Source: Pseudogymnoascus destructans | Taxonomy: Eukaryota; Ascomycota; Leotiomycetes; Thelebolales; Thelebolaceae | Direction of reading: 5' to 3' | Assembly: GCF_001641265.1 (NCBI RefSeq) | Contig: NW_020167532.1 | Location: forward strand, 496,001 to 560,000 | Length of the DNA stretch: 64,000 bases | Shown here: positions 10,504-20,485 of the stretch, in pieces | Position numbering within the stretch: position 1 is the first letter of the stretch | How the letters are laid out: each line of letters opens with the position of its first letter | Program-made: the position numbers and the translations under genes | Notes under the pieces: generated by a model | Database searches by the model: none | What the model was told of the DNA's origin: nothing | Seen by the model: only the letters and a program-made list of their open reading frames with translations

Positions 10504-10844
10504 TGTGTCTTATCGAGCCGTTGGCCTTGCTTGAGCTGGCAGGTAGGCAGTAGTCGCAGGCGCTCTGATATGTGCTGCTATGTCACCTCTCGTCCCCAAG
10601 GGAAGTGGATAGCTGGCTAAGTGGATATATCCAAAGTATAAATAGCAATATCTTTGGGTGATAATTGAAGTGTCAGGAGAGGTGTAAAGAATGAAGGGTG
10701 GTAATTTTGAAGCTAGTGGTCGTTGGGGACAAGGCTGAAATAGCTGGGATCCACCCGACATACGAAGCACTGACGGGCGTACTGCGCGTCAACTACATCA
10801 ACAGTCAGATCAGCCTGGGATGGGGATTCATTTTCTCCGGTATG

Positions 10845-11109
10845 TTCTCAGGAATGCACTCACAAAGCGGGCAGATTATCTGGTCTCTACCCGAATCGTA
10901 CTTCTCAATAAGGTATTCGATGATGGCACCGGATTCCCAGAGGGTCAGATCGGTGTTTGGATCGTGGATTGAGGGAACGCGGCCGTTGGGGTTGATGGCG
11001 AGGTATGCAGGTTCTTTGACTTGGGAATTTGAGCAGCGAGGACGATGGCAACCTTTGGTGGATTGGGGCCGCGGCCCCAGAGCTTGATAGGCTTGATTTC
11101 GGTGGTTAT
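10845..11109 (-). pseudogene. Glutathione S-transferase (Ure2-like) remnant
   Basis: Minus-strand reading gives TEIKPIKLWGRGPNPPKVAI in one frame, then AYLAINPNGRVPSIHDPNTD and LTLWESGAIIEYLIEKYD in another. This is unmistakably the N-terminal thioredoxin-fold domain of a fungal GST of the Ure2/GTT class. The copy is broken: the expected start codon reads ATA at 11107-11109, about a dozen codons are missing between the first beta strand and the AYLAINPNGR block, the frame changes there, and no C-terminal helical domain follows. It lies next to another decayed enzyme gene in AT-rich DNA. Confidence 0.75.
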
Positions 11110-11417
11110 AGTGTCTTCTACTTGTGGTGTGCTTCCGTGAATTTATGGTTGTTCAGTGGCAGTTAGTAGACAAATTGTGCTTCTTTGATTGAAGTTGGGA
11201 TAAGCATTGATATGTGGCTGGTGACCTCCACCAACATTCTTTGTTCGGACAAAATGATATAGTAGTCGCAATTTTTGATTTGTTGACGCAATATCTAATC
11301 TAGTGCAACGATACTTTTGCAGATCCAATATCCCACCCTCCGAGACTAATTTTCTTGGCCGACGACGTTACACTCCGTGCCAAAGGCCCAGCTCACGAAA
11401 GGCACGTCAAGGTCTGT

Positions 11418-11875
11418 TTAACTGTAGTTTTCATGTGATCTAATAGACAGTGGCAGATAAGGATGCAGAAATGGAAGGTAATGCCTGATTAATCCCACGC
11501 TGATGCAAAGCAATGCACCGCGGGGCCATTGCGCGGGGCCTGCAGTATGACAGACTCGTACATTTTGCATGTCCCATTCCCCTTTAGAGTGATCAGTTGC
11601 CTCGATCATGCTAGCCACGAGATCGAAGTACGACAACGGGCTTTTCTCCTCGACCAGACTCAATGCGTGGCCACGCTGCAGGTCGACGGACAGTCCGCCA
11701 GGCTCGATGAAGACGGTTTGCAGCTAATCCTGCTGTGCCCAGCAGCTTCTCTGTCAGTTCCGGATCCTTGTATACCTGCGATGCGGAGCGGAGCAGGATC
11801 TGTCGAACGAGCCATGGCGTGCGCTGCGAGAACTAAGCCATTTAACTCTGCTAAAATGGAGTTGATATAAAACAT
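11418..11875 (-). pseudogene. Probable remnant of an NAD(P)-binding-domain protein
   Basis: The minus strand from about 11700 down encodes FIEPGGLSVDLQRGHALSLV, SPLSYFDLVASMIEAT, WDMQNVRV and GLIRHYLPFLHPYLP, which I recognise as the C-terminal part of a fungal NAD(P)-binding (atypical short-chain, NmrA-like) protein family. Upstream of it the frame is different and no convincing nucleotide-binding GxxGxxG end is present, and the sequence before 11876 turns into AT-rich DNA without a gene. I read it as a truncated, frame-shifted copy. The family assignment is from memory and only moderately sure. Confidence 0.45.
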
Positions 11876-12284
11876 CCATGCTGAGGGATTTAATGGTTTT
11901 ATGGTAATCTCACAGTGATTTTTTTATTCATTATGATATTTCACAATTGCATATTTATTTGTAAATTTAAAATCAGTTCAATTCATCTGAATCCAGGCAT
12001 ATAAAAAAGCAATTGCAAAACACCCGAGTCTGGATACAATTATTGCATAAAAAAATCACTCGCAGACGCAAAGACAGCACTTGTCATAAAAGCAAAAAAC
12101 AAAAGGAAAAACCACAAGACAAAACGTGAGAACGGTCACCATCCACAAAAACAGCAAAAACCAAGCGCCAAGCGCCAAGCACCAAGCACCAAGCACCGAA
12201 ACACCACTACCATAAAATCACAAAAATCACAAAACAACAAAAACAATCCAGACTCAGCAACAGCAACCCACAACCCCACCACCC
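11876..12284. other. AT-rich spacer, nothing recognised
   Basis: AT-rich in its first half, then A/C-rich with a CCAAGCACCAAG-type run near 12160-12200. No gene or RNA was seen. It lies between the decayed enzyme locus and the 3' end of the SANT-like gene. Confidence 0.6.
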
Positions 12285-13979
12285 TCACTGCCCAGTCTTC
12301 TTCTGCAAGCTCGTTGCCATCCTGTTCGGGTCCCTTCTCAACCTCTCATCCAGCCCCGTCTTTTTCCGGAGCCCGCGATTCCATGTCATCCGACACGCCT
12401 GTCCACCCCGATCAATCCCGTGCTCGGCCATCAACTGCCTCCGGATGACAGCCCAGAGCACAGTGTCGTAGACCGCGCGATGGCGGCCCTCCTTGACCGC
12501 GGCGGCGTGGGAGAACATCACCGCGATCAGGCAGGTTTTCTCGTGCTCGGTCCAGGTGGTGATGCGCCTGGTTGGGGGTGAGGGGGTGTTGGTGTCGGAG
12601 TCGGAATCGGAGTCGGAATCGGAGTCGGAGCCGTCGGTGTCGGCGTCGGCGGAGGCGGACTTGGGCTCCTGGGAATCGGAGGGCCCAGCTTCGGTGTCGG
12701 CAGGAGGAGAAGTCGCCTTGCGCTTCCGCGAACTGGAAGCAGCAGGGACGGCAGTCTCCTCCGCCACAGCCGCAGCAATCGAAGCCATCGGCACCATCGG
12801 CACCGCATCGAGATCGAGCTTCGCGCTCCGTGAGTTCCACGACGAGCGACCGACCGGCTTCTGCGTCTCGGGCCCCGAGCTAGCGGGAACCGCGAGAGCA
12901 GAAGCAGCGGAGGCCGGAAGCTTGCGTCGACGGATGAGAGGCTGCTCGGGTCCCGAGCTAGCGGGTACCGCGAGCACCGAGAGAGAAGAAGAAGGAACGG
13001 GATGCTTGCGACGAGCACCGAGGGAATAGGAGGGGCGACGACGGCTGCTGCTGCTGCCGGCAGTGGAGGTGGGGGGCCGAGACGGACCGGCAGAGGAAAT
13101 CCGACGGCGCTTGCGAGCAAGGCCGTCTTGGACATCCTCATCGTCCGAATCGGTGATATCCCCATCGCTGCCTGGAGACCCAGACAGCACTCCACCACCA
13201 ACACTGCAGCCGCCGGCCGTGGGAGCACGCTCTGCTGGAAGCCCGAAGGCGCCCAGCTGCGTGCTTCGACCCACGTTGCCGCCATCCTTCTCGAACGCGT
13301 CCGCAGCCTGCTGGAACTCGGCCACGGGATGGGCAGCTCCGAGAGACTGGACCGCACCCGTGAACCGGTTGGCGATGAAGTCCTTGAGGGCGAGGACTTG
13401 GGCTTTGGACGCTTCGAGCTCGGCGTCGCGCTCTCGGAGAGAGGAATTGAGGGTCGTGACCTCGGCCTCCAGAACGCCGGCCTTGGCTTTGAAGTGCCGG
13501 GCGGCAGCTTTGGCGGCGTGGCCCTCGAAGCGGGCGAGTTGGGCGCGGCCTTCGGCGAAGACGGTGCGCTTCCGCATGAAGCAGGCGCGGCAGTTCTGGA
13601 GGTCGGAGGTGCAGTAGCACCGGAAGATGCTGTGGGGGTCCAGGTCAGTAGGTGAGACAGATGATCTCGGATACGGGGTTTCGTACGTCTCGTTCTTCAG
13701 GGGGATGGCGGTGTCGGGTTGGCCATGGATGCGGAGGAGGTTGCCGTCGAAGTCCAGGCAGGGTTCCTCGCGGATTCGGCCCTTGTTGAGGCTGGGGATT
13801 GTTAGAAGGGCTCACTCATATGGCTTCGGATAGGGGTGGACCCACAGCTCGGCGTATTTCTCGGCGCCGATATCATCGTCCCAGAAGCCGAGCTCCAGGT
13901 ACGTCCCCTGCACTTTGTCATACTCGATGACCACAACTTTCTTCTTGTCCACACCCGAAGCAGCTGGTCCTTCGGACAT
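12285..13979 (-). CDS. Cys-cluster protein with C-terminal SANT/Myb-like segment
   Basis: Proposed exons 13846-13979, 13675-13791 and 12285-13629, giving 531 residues. Intron 1 (54 bp) has donor GTGGGT, branch CTAAC and acceptor CAG; a better-looking GTGAGC donor would make a 24-bp intron, too short. Intron 2 (45 bp, branch CTGAC) is a multiple of three, so its retention would simply add 15 residues. The start is MSEGPAASG. After the second intron comes a Cys cluster (FRCYCTSDLQNCRACFMRKR), then a helical stretch, a long Ser/Pro/Ala-rich region with an SDSDSD acidic run, and a C-terminal segment beginning RRITTWTEHEKTCLIAVMF that resembles a Myb/SANT-like helix set. No family name is recognised; a nuclear role is a guess from the SANT-like end. 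Confidence 0.65.
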
Positions 13980-14643
13980 CTTGGCGAGGCGAGTTTCCAG
14001 GAACTGAGAGGAAAATTGGGAAGAACAGGTATGTGACGGTTGGGCGACGCAGGAGAAATTTGAGAATGGGAATCAGAAAGTAGGTTATCAATGGACGCAG
14101 TCCGAATGTTTGCAAGTTTGGAAAAATCGAGTCGAATATGAGAAATCCGGGGTCAATATAAAAACGAAGCTGGGGGGAAGCAGAAGAAGGAGAAGAAGGA
14201 GAAGAAGGAGAAAAGTTACCTCACAGACTCGAGGTCGAGTATAGATTTCACTCATGACTTACAATGGCGTATTGTGTGCCCCGTTTCCAACATTGTGAGG
14301 GTCTTGAGGCTTTTGATATTCCCATTGTGATAATGGCGGCTAGCCACTCACGCGCGGCTGGGAAGCGGGGACAATAGAATTGGACAATGGGAGGGAGGTC
14401 GCGCTTAGCGGGTGGGTGAGGATTTGTTGGTCTTGTGACGGCTGGGTAGCAGGCGTAACTTGATATTGTGCAAGCCCGCTAATAGGCGAAGCTGGGTATC
14501 AATAGGAAGTAGGCGCATTGATTGAATAGAATCAATGGACATTTTAGTACGACAAAACTGTTGTTCCTAATTTGGCACATGAACAAAGTAGATGTCAGAG
14601 CTGGATGGAAATGAGGCTCCGAGTGTGTTGGTGGTTGGATTTA

Positions 14644-14676
14644 CACGTGATGCACCACGTGATGCACCATGTGACC
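14644..14676. repeat. Tandem CACGTGATGCAC with E-box cores
   Basis: Two exact 12-bp copies (14644-14655, 14656-14667), then a degenerate third beginning CATGTGACC. Each exact copy contains the core CACGTG, a bHLH-type binding palindrome. The same CACGTGATGC word appears in the large palindrome at 36074-36153. Confidence 0.8.
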
Positions 14677-14796
14677 ACACATGGCCATCTGGCTGACTAA
14701 GCAAGAGACGCAGCTTTTTTCTGTTGATTCAAACGGAGGAACAACCGGCCGGGTCGTCCCGTGGGGCTAGTTGGACGGGAAAGTGGCTGTTGTCCC

Positions 14797-14825
14797 TTTT
14801 TTTTTTTTTGGGGGGGGGGGGGGGG
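14797..14825. repeat. T13-G16 homopolymer junction
   Basis: Thirteen T followed by sixteen G with no interruption, in the divergent intergenic region. Lengths of such runs are unreliable in assemblies. Confidence 0.9.
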
Positions 14826-15029
14826 TGTATACAGCTGTGCAGTAGTGGGGGTGGGTGGAACACAAGAAGTAAAGAAAGGTGTCTCATCCCGCGCCTGATG
14901 TACTCTGTACATTGCCATACTTTACTCCGCCGAACGTAGTAAAAAGCCAGACACATCTGCCACAGCCTGTGCTGTGATTGGCCACATCGTAATAGAGTGG
15001 GAGTGATTCTATCACCATTCAATCAATCA

Positions 15030-15067
15030 CTCCCCCGTTGTAACCCCCGTTGTAACCCCCGTTGTAA
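15030..15067. repeat. Three tandem CCCCCGTTGTAA units
   Basis: Exact or near-exact 12-bp units in the region upstream of the plus-strand gene at 16351. Confidence 0.85.
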
Positions 15068-15254
15068 CTACACTACTCCACTCCCGCCCCCTTTCCCTAT
15101 TCCCACGCCCACACCACATCCCACTCGATCCTCCCACGTTTTCCCCGTTTTCCCCGCTTTCCCCCTCTACACCCCCCCAATCCTCCTCTCCCATCCTCCC
15201 CCCCATCCTCCCCATCCTCCCTTCTCCTCCTTCACTACTCCCACCCCCCCCTCC

Positions 15255-15670
15255 CACCTCCCCCCCCTCCCACTCCCACTCCCACTCCCACTCCCACTCC
15301 CACTCCCACTCCCACTCCCACTCCCACTCCCACTCCCACTCCCCACTCCCACTCCCACTCCCGCCCCCCTCCCCCTCCCAATCCCAACTAAAAATCCACA
15401 AAGACCATACATAGAACTGTGTACAGTATAACGTTGCACACTTTTTTTCCCCCTCTCGGCCCTCACTGTCAGTCCTTTCTTCCCTCGTCCCTCGTCCCTC
15501 CTCGTCCCTCCTCCCTCCTCCTCGTCCCTCCTCGTCCCTCCTCCCTCCTCCTCGTCCCTCCTCCCCCCTCCTCCTCCTCCCTCTCCTCCTCCCTCCTCCC
15601 TCCTCCCTCCTCCCTCGTCCCCCCCTTCCCTCGTCCCCCCCTTCCCTCGTCCCCCTCCCCCCCCGTCTCA
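15255..15670. repeat. Polypyrimidine microsatellite region, (CTCCCA)n and (CTCGTCC)n
   Basis: A CTCCCA hexamer array (about 14 units, 15266-15350) followed, after a short unique break at 15390-15455, by CCTCGTCC/CCTCCTCC units to about 15670. Almost pure pyrimidine on the plus strand. Minus-strand frames over it are Gly/Glu repeats and are not genes. Confidence 0.85.
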
Positions 15671-16350
15671 TGTTGGCCTCATCACCGTCTCCCGCTCCCC
15701 CGCCGCCTCCTGCCCTCAATTCATTCCCTCTCACCCACCCCATCCCATCCATCCCATCCATCCCCTTCAACTCCTTGTGGTCCACTTCGCCCCGGCTGGC
15801 CGCGACGTACTTCTCTGTACACTACCCATTCGTCCCGCCGTCTATTCCCGAGCGTTTTATACCTTAATAGACGGTCCGCCCTGATATCCCGCTTTACACA
15901 AACTCCACAAACTCCACAAACCCCACCACCACTAACTCACATCGCATACATATATACACATCTCCCGCCACCAGAGAATCTATATATGTAGCTGTGTATG
16001 CCCTGTTTCCCCGACTATCTTCGTCGTCTCTGCAACTCGTGGCTTTCACCGGTGGTCCTGGTTATCATTGTACGCCCACCGTATCTGATATCTCCCTTAT
16101 CTTTCGGCACGTCCGCCTTCAAAGATACGGACGGACTTTCCATTTTTCAGCAGCACGCCATACATACATACGCCCCGTTCCCCAGCCTGCTGCCAGGACA
16201 TACCAAAGGACTACTACTCTCGCCGTCAGAGGACTACCAAGCTCTACTATCACCACCACCGCCGGCGCTGTTTATATACCATATGGACCATCAACTCGGG
16301 CTCTGGAGCCATAGAATCGGTTTGTTTAAGCAACTCTTCCACGAATCATA

Positions 16351-17904
16351 ATGTCCCACCCGCCCAGCCCCGTCCACCGGCCCCAGTCCACCACCAGCCA
16401 CGGCGATGAAACGCCCCTCCCACAAGGCCAGTGCCGCTACCTCCTTCTCCACCCCGAGGTCCGCGGCCAGCGCTGTGCCTGCGTCGGCTTCTCCCTGAAC
16501 AAATGCACACCCGGCAGCTCATGTAACTGCGGCCACCTCGCCGTCTACCACCTCACCGCCCCAACTGAGGAGAACCTGGCGGATAAGGAGGAGGTCGAGA
16601 CGATGCGGGCGCGCATCGTGCTGTTAGAGAAACTCCTAGAGAGAGAGCGGGAAGCTAAAAACCACCTGACCGTCCGCGTGAGCGCCTTGGAAGAACACAA
16701 CGAGAAGGGCCGCTTCGACGCCGACTCGGAAATCAGAAATGTCTACCGCGGGATCGAGGGGTTATGGCAGCACTTCAGCGCTCTGGATAGACGAACCCGC
16801 TACCACGAAGACTACATAGACGCACTCATGGACACCAGCCACGCAACCCAGGACGACATCCGCACCGTCCAAAGCCGCATCATCGATCTGGACGACGCAT
16901 CCATGACCCTCGAGGACCGTGTAGACGGCCTAACCTCCCAGCCCCGCCGCATCGAGAACGCCATCTCGCGGCGCCCCTCCATGACCCCTTCGCGGCAACC
17001 ACATTCTCGCCGCTCGCGCTCCTCTCAACGCTCGCGCTCCTCTCAACGCTCGCGCTCCTCTCAACGCTCGCGCTCCTCTCAACGCTCGCGCTCCTCTCAA
17101 CGCTCGCGCTCCTCTCAACGCTCGCGCTCCTCTCAACGCTCGTCCCACTCCGGGCGCTCTAGTCGCGCGAAGGCGTGGACGGTGCATATCTCCCTCATGC
17201 CTACGGCTTCGCAACCTTTCCCGTTCGAGAAAAACACCATGGCCTACAAACGCGTCCTCTCACGTGGTCTCCACCGCGTCGTCGCCGTCCCCGGCCACGA
17301 CAGCGCTTCGTTCGTCACAGCTACTTCTAATGAATTCGGAAGCCTCCTCAAAGGCCGCCCATGGATGCCATTAGTCGCCAAGATCTGCGACGCCGAGCAC
17401 GTCACGGGACTCCCCATGCTTCGCCAGCTCCCCCCCAACTTGATCGATAGTAGTCTCTATGACATGGATTTCCTGACCGCGCACTGCGCGACGTTAGATC
17501 ATAACGGACAAATCCTCGACCTCTATATCGGGATGTGCAATGACTACCTCTCCTGGTCCGAACTCGCCTCCTCCCCCGTCTTCCTCCCCGGCCTCGAGGC
17601 CTGCTGGGCATTCGAACCCTTCCTTGACGGCGCCTCGGCGCGCGATAATGAGGAGGCCATTGATAGCGTTGTCGATATTGAGCTCAAAGCCGAGGATCGG
17701 CATTCAGCGGGGGACTTGTTGAGGGCTTGGTCGCCGCCGACGAGGTTGAAGAGGACTGCGACGGGGATTACGAGGACGTCGAGTTTTGGGTCGACGGATA
17801 GTGCGGTTAGTGTTAGTAAGAAGAGTAAGCTTCGGCATGCAGCGTGTGTGATGCCGGGGGTGGAGAGTAGGGATTGGCGCGCTGAGGCGCTGAGGGGTGC
17901 GTGA
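16351..17904 (+). CDS. Cys-rich, coiled-coil protein with RSRSSQ repeats
   Basis: Intronless frame of 517 residues. Near the N-terminus is a compact Cys/His cluster (C28, C42, C44, C52, C58, C60, H62, in RCACVGFSLNKCTPG and SCNCGHLAVYH) that could bind zinc. Residues ~75-210 are charged and helical, probably coiled coil (LLEKLLERERE and following). Then come seven exact copies of RSRSSQ, an SR-like stretch, and a C-terminal globular part (~285-455) with ordinary composition (WTVHISLMPTASQPFPFEKN and onward). I do not recognise the family; short CxC...CGH clusters of this kind occur in uncharacterised fungal proteins. The 5' side is a long pyrimidine-rich region. The first Met, shortly after stop codons in this frame, was taken as the start. 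Confidence 0.75.
   Translation: MSHPPSPVHRPQSTTSHGDETPLPQGQCRYLLLHPEVRGQRCACVGFSLNKCTPGSSCNCGHLAVYHLTAPTEENLADKEEVETMRARIVLLEKLLEREREAKNHLTVRVSALEEHNEKGRFDADSEIRNVYRGIEGLWQHFSALDRRTRYHEDYIDALMDTSHATQDDIRTVQSRIIDLDDASMTLEDRVDGLTSQPRRIENAISRRPSMTPSRQPHSRRSRSSQRSRSSQRSRSSQRSRSSQRSRSSQRSRSSQRSRSSQRSSHSGRSSRAKAWTVHISLMPTASQPFPFEKNTMAYKRVLSRGLHRVVAVPGHDSASFVTATSNEFGSLLKGRPWMPLVAKICDAEHVTGLPMLRQLPPNLIDSSLYDMDFLTAHCATLDHNGQILDLYIGMCNDYLSWSELASSPVFLPGLEACWAFEPFLDGASARDNEEAIDSVVDIELKAEDRHSAGDLLRAWSPPTRLKRTATGITRTSSFGSTDSAVSVSKKSKLRHAACVMPGVESRDWRAEALRGA
17011..17136 (+). repeat. Seven exact 18-bp coding repeats (RSRSSQ)
   Basis: Seven consecutive copies of an 18-bp unit encoding Arg-Ser-Arg-Ser-Ser-Gln, identical at the nucleotide level, followed by a degenerate copy (RSSHSG). 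Identity at silent sites indicates very recent expansion or ongoing copy-number change. Confidence 0.92.
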
Positions 17905-18968
17905 CGATTAGATGGTTTGATGGATGGGCTTGGAATAGATGGTGGGGAGTTAGATTGCGTTGTGGGTGGTATCTTTGATGAGATGCCTGGTTTGGATTAG
18001 ATGGCGATAGGGATGGGTAGATGGGGGCGTTTTGGGGTTTGATGGGGGTATGATTGATGATGGATAGTTAGCGGAATAAATGCTACGCCCTTGTCTGCGT
18101 TGAGATATATTACTGCTGTATCATCCCGTGACATCTCTGCCTTCAATAACATCCCCTTTCTTGGGAGTCGATACCAAAATACCAATCCGATCCCCCCACG
18201 ATGGCGAGCTGGGCCCTACCCGCCAGATCCACCATTTGCGTTTCGTGTCATCCACACAACCTGCTCGCGTGTGGGGTCATCCCTCCAACGAATTGTAACG
18301 CGTCTGCACCAGGTAGCTAATCTGCGAGAAGACCTCCAGCAGGCAAATTAGCGCTGGGAGTGGTTTTATCGCTGAGCACGTCAGGACATGGGTTGGGAAG
18401 GTGATGGGCAGGTATTGGATTGGATGTATGGGGGGCAGGAATTGGGGGGGGGGGAAGGATGGTGACGAGGAAAGTGTTCCGAAGATGATAAGGAATGTGG
18501 AGTGGATATAGTTGGTATTACTGTGTATAGGAAAGAATACAAAGCGATTAAAGAATACTTTGCCTTGGAATACCTAACTTGTGAGATACGATTGTTGGGC
18601 TCCAATCATTCAGGTGAGCGAGCGGATACGGTACCTTGGAATAAGGAATAACATTACCTTTTGTTGTTCTTGCCGATTTGTGGCTGTCGATTTGTATTCT
18701 TAGACAAGGCTATACAGCAGTTCACAACCCCTGCATCTGCATGGAAAAAGGGAAAGCCAACAAGTCACAAATCGCAATCACAGCAATCACCGTCACAAAA
18801 AACACACACCCAAAAAAGGAACAAAACGAGCTCATATGCGTGACCAATACCCTGCCATATGCTACTGAAGTACACAGACCTTTGATCTGGAACGCACCCA
18901 GCCCAAGTCATTGCGCCTCACTCACAATCCCAGCCCCGTTCTTGGAAAAATTCTCTTTCTACTCTAAC
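17905..18968. other. Convergent intergenic region, no gene seen
   Basis: Lies between the 3' ends of the gene at 16351 (plus) and RPL17 (minus). It contains a G-run near 18445-18455 and AT-rich stretches. Small frames have no recognisable content. 3' untranslated regions of both genes must lie here. Confidence 0.6.
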
Positions 18969-19886
18969 TTAAGCAGCAGTGATGGCCGCGCGTTGGCGGG
19001 CCCCACGCTGTCTCGAGCTCAAGTGCAGCACCTCGCGTCCCTCGACGGCCTCTCCCTTGGCCACAACCTCCTCGCTCTCGGTCAGGATCAACTCGATGTG
19101 GCAGGGGTTCGACATGTATGGGTTGATCTAGAAAGTGGACAGTCAGTTTTATTGCTTTGATTTTCCTGGCTTGCTGATGCCGGGATACAAGGGGCTACTT
19201 ACGCGACCGTGTGCACGGTATGTGCGGCGGCGCTGCTTTGGTGCCTGGTTGACCTGGATGTGCTTTACGACGAGGTTACCGGTATCGAGACCCTTGGTAT
19301 CGGCGTTGGCCTCAGCGTTCTTGAGGAGACCGAGGAGGAACTCGGCCGACTTGACGGGCCAGCGGGCGCGGGTGACACCGAAAGCCTTGCCTATACATCA
19401 ATCAGTCCCTTGCTCCGCAAAATATTCCTGCAACAGAATTCTCCACCACAAGAGGGGATAATATTAACGTACCCTGGGCGGCGCGACCGGTTCCGCCGGC
19501 GTACCTCCTCATGGCAACAGCCTCCTTGTGCTCCTGGACGTTCTCGAGGAACTTCACGGCACGCTCGAGCTTCCAGCCATTGATGGCCTGGGCGGTCTCG
19601 CGGGTGTTCTTGAAGGACACACGGAGGTATGCTCCGCGCGCGCGAGCCGACTTCGCCGGGTGGATTTCGGTGGCTGCGTATCGAACCTGTAGGGACGGTG
19701 GTCAGCGTTGCTCATGATCATGTCTCATTTGCCCATCCGTCTGTGTGTTTCTTCTCTCGCCAATTGTTCTTCCTCTTCTCCTCCCGCCATGGAACTGGGT
19801 TTGTCGAGAGGGGGGAGTTGCGTGTGGAATAGAAAAGGTTCTGGAGATTGAATGCAGTCGGGTTCGGAATGGAATGGGCTTACCAT
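18969..19886 (-). CDS. rpl17: 60S ribosomal protein L17 (uL22)
   Basis: Four exons: 19884-19886, 19473-19686, 19203-19390 and 18969-19127, giving 187 residues beginning MVRYAATEIHPAKSARARG. The first exon carries only the ATG, and the 197-bp first intron starts straight after it (ATG then GTAAGC). Family landmarks include LRVSFKNTRETAQAINGWKL, GRAAQGKAFGVTRARWPVKS, NTGNLVV-type text (TGNLVVKHIQVNQAPKQRRR) and ending QRAAITAA. Length matches eukaryotic L17. uL22 lines the ribosomal exit tunnel. All introns have GTAAG/GTACG donors and TAG/CAG acceptors and preserve the frame. An unusually long intron right after the start codon is common in fungal ribosomal protein genes and may help expression. 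Confidence 0.97.
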
Positions 19887-20485
19887 CGTGTCGTCGTTGG
19901 GCGATGGGTCGTTACTGGTGGTTTCTTGATAGTCGTCGTCGTCTTCTCACTCGAAAGTTTTGGTTGTTAGGGTTTGTGGGCTGCGCTAGAGTAGAATAAG
20001 CGATCAACTGATGCCTGGGGCAGCAACAAATTTTGAAGTCAGGCCACGCTTCCGAATGCAGGGCTAGACTAAGTTGGGAATAGGCGAATATCACAAGTAC
20101 TCGAGTACTCAGGACAAGACTCTGATCTCATTGATGGTTGTGAGTGTGAAGAGGATAACTATGATAGGAAAATCAAGCTTCAACCTGTAGTATGGACCAG
20201 GAGACGCGTCTTTAATGTGCTCATAAATTAAATAAAATAGATATCCAGTAGTGAAAATTGCAATCAATTCTTGCCTACACTGTCTCTCACACATTTGGGT
20301 CGGGCCGCACGAATACGATACGCTTCAAACAATGAACATTGATTCCCATTATATTTCCTATTTGACTAATCTTTGGTTTGCAATTCTTCAGTTACTACAG
20401 AATCGATTTTGATGTCGCCAGTAGTTGCCGGAACGGATAATCTAATTCCCTCAGCCTGCCTGCCTTTCATGCCATTTATGCTTTC
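19887..20485. other. RPL17 upstream region, no other gene
   Basis: About 600 bp between the RPL17 start and the SEC23 stop (both minus strand). It must hold the RPL17 promoter and the SEC23 3' end. No repeat or RNA gene was recognised. Confidence 0.55.

Larger units (their letters stand above)
13980..16350. other. Long divergent intergenic region rich in simple repeats
   Basis: Shared upstream region of the SANT-like gene (minus) and the Cys-rich coiled-coil gene (plus). It holds an AGAAGG run near 14180-14212, a double CACGTGATGCAC repeat (14644-14667), T13G16 (14797-14825), three CCCCCGTTGTAA units (15030-15067), a (CTCCCA)n tract (15266-15342) and C/T-rich runs to about 15670. Open frames across it are Pro/Ser or Gly/Glu artefacts. 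No gene is supported. Confidence 0.6.

Noticed and set aside
11529..11870. Plus-strand frame of 113 codons over the NAD(P)-binding remnant
   Set aside because: The minus strand carries the recognisable protein text; the plus frame is a shadow.
15027..15785. 252-codon Gly/Glu-rich minus-strand frame
   Set aside because: Produced by the (TGGGAG)n complement of the pyrimidine array; no conserved residues.
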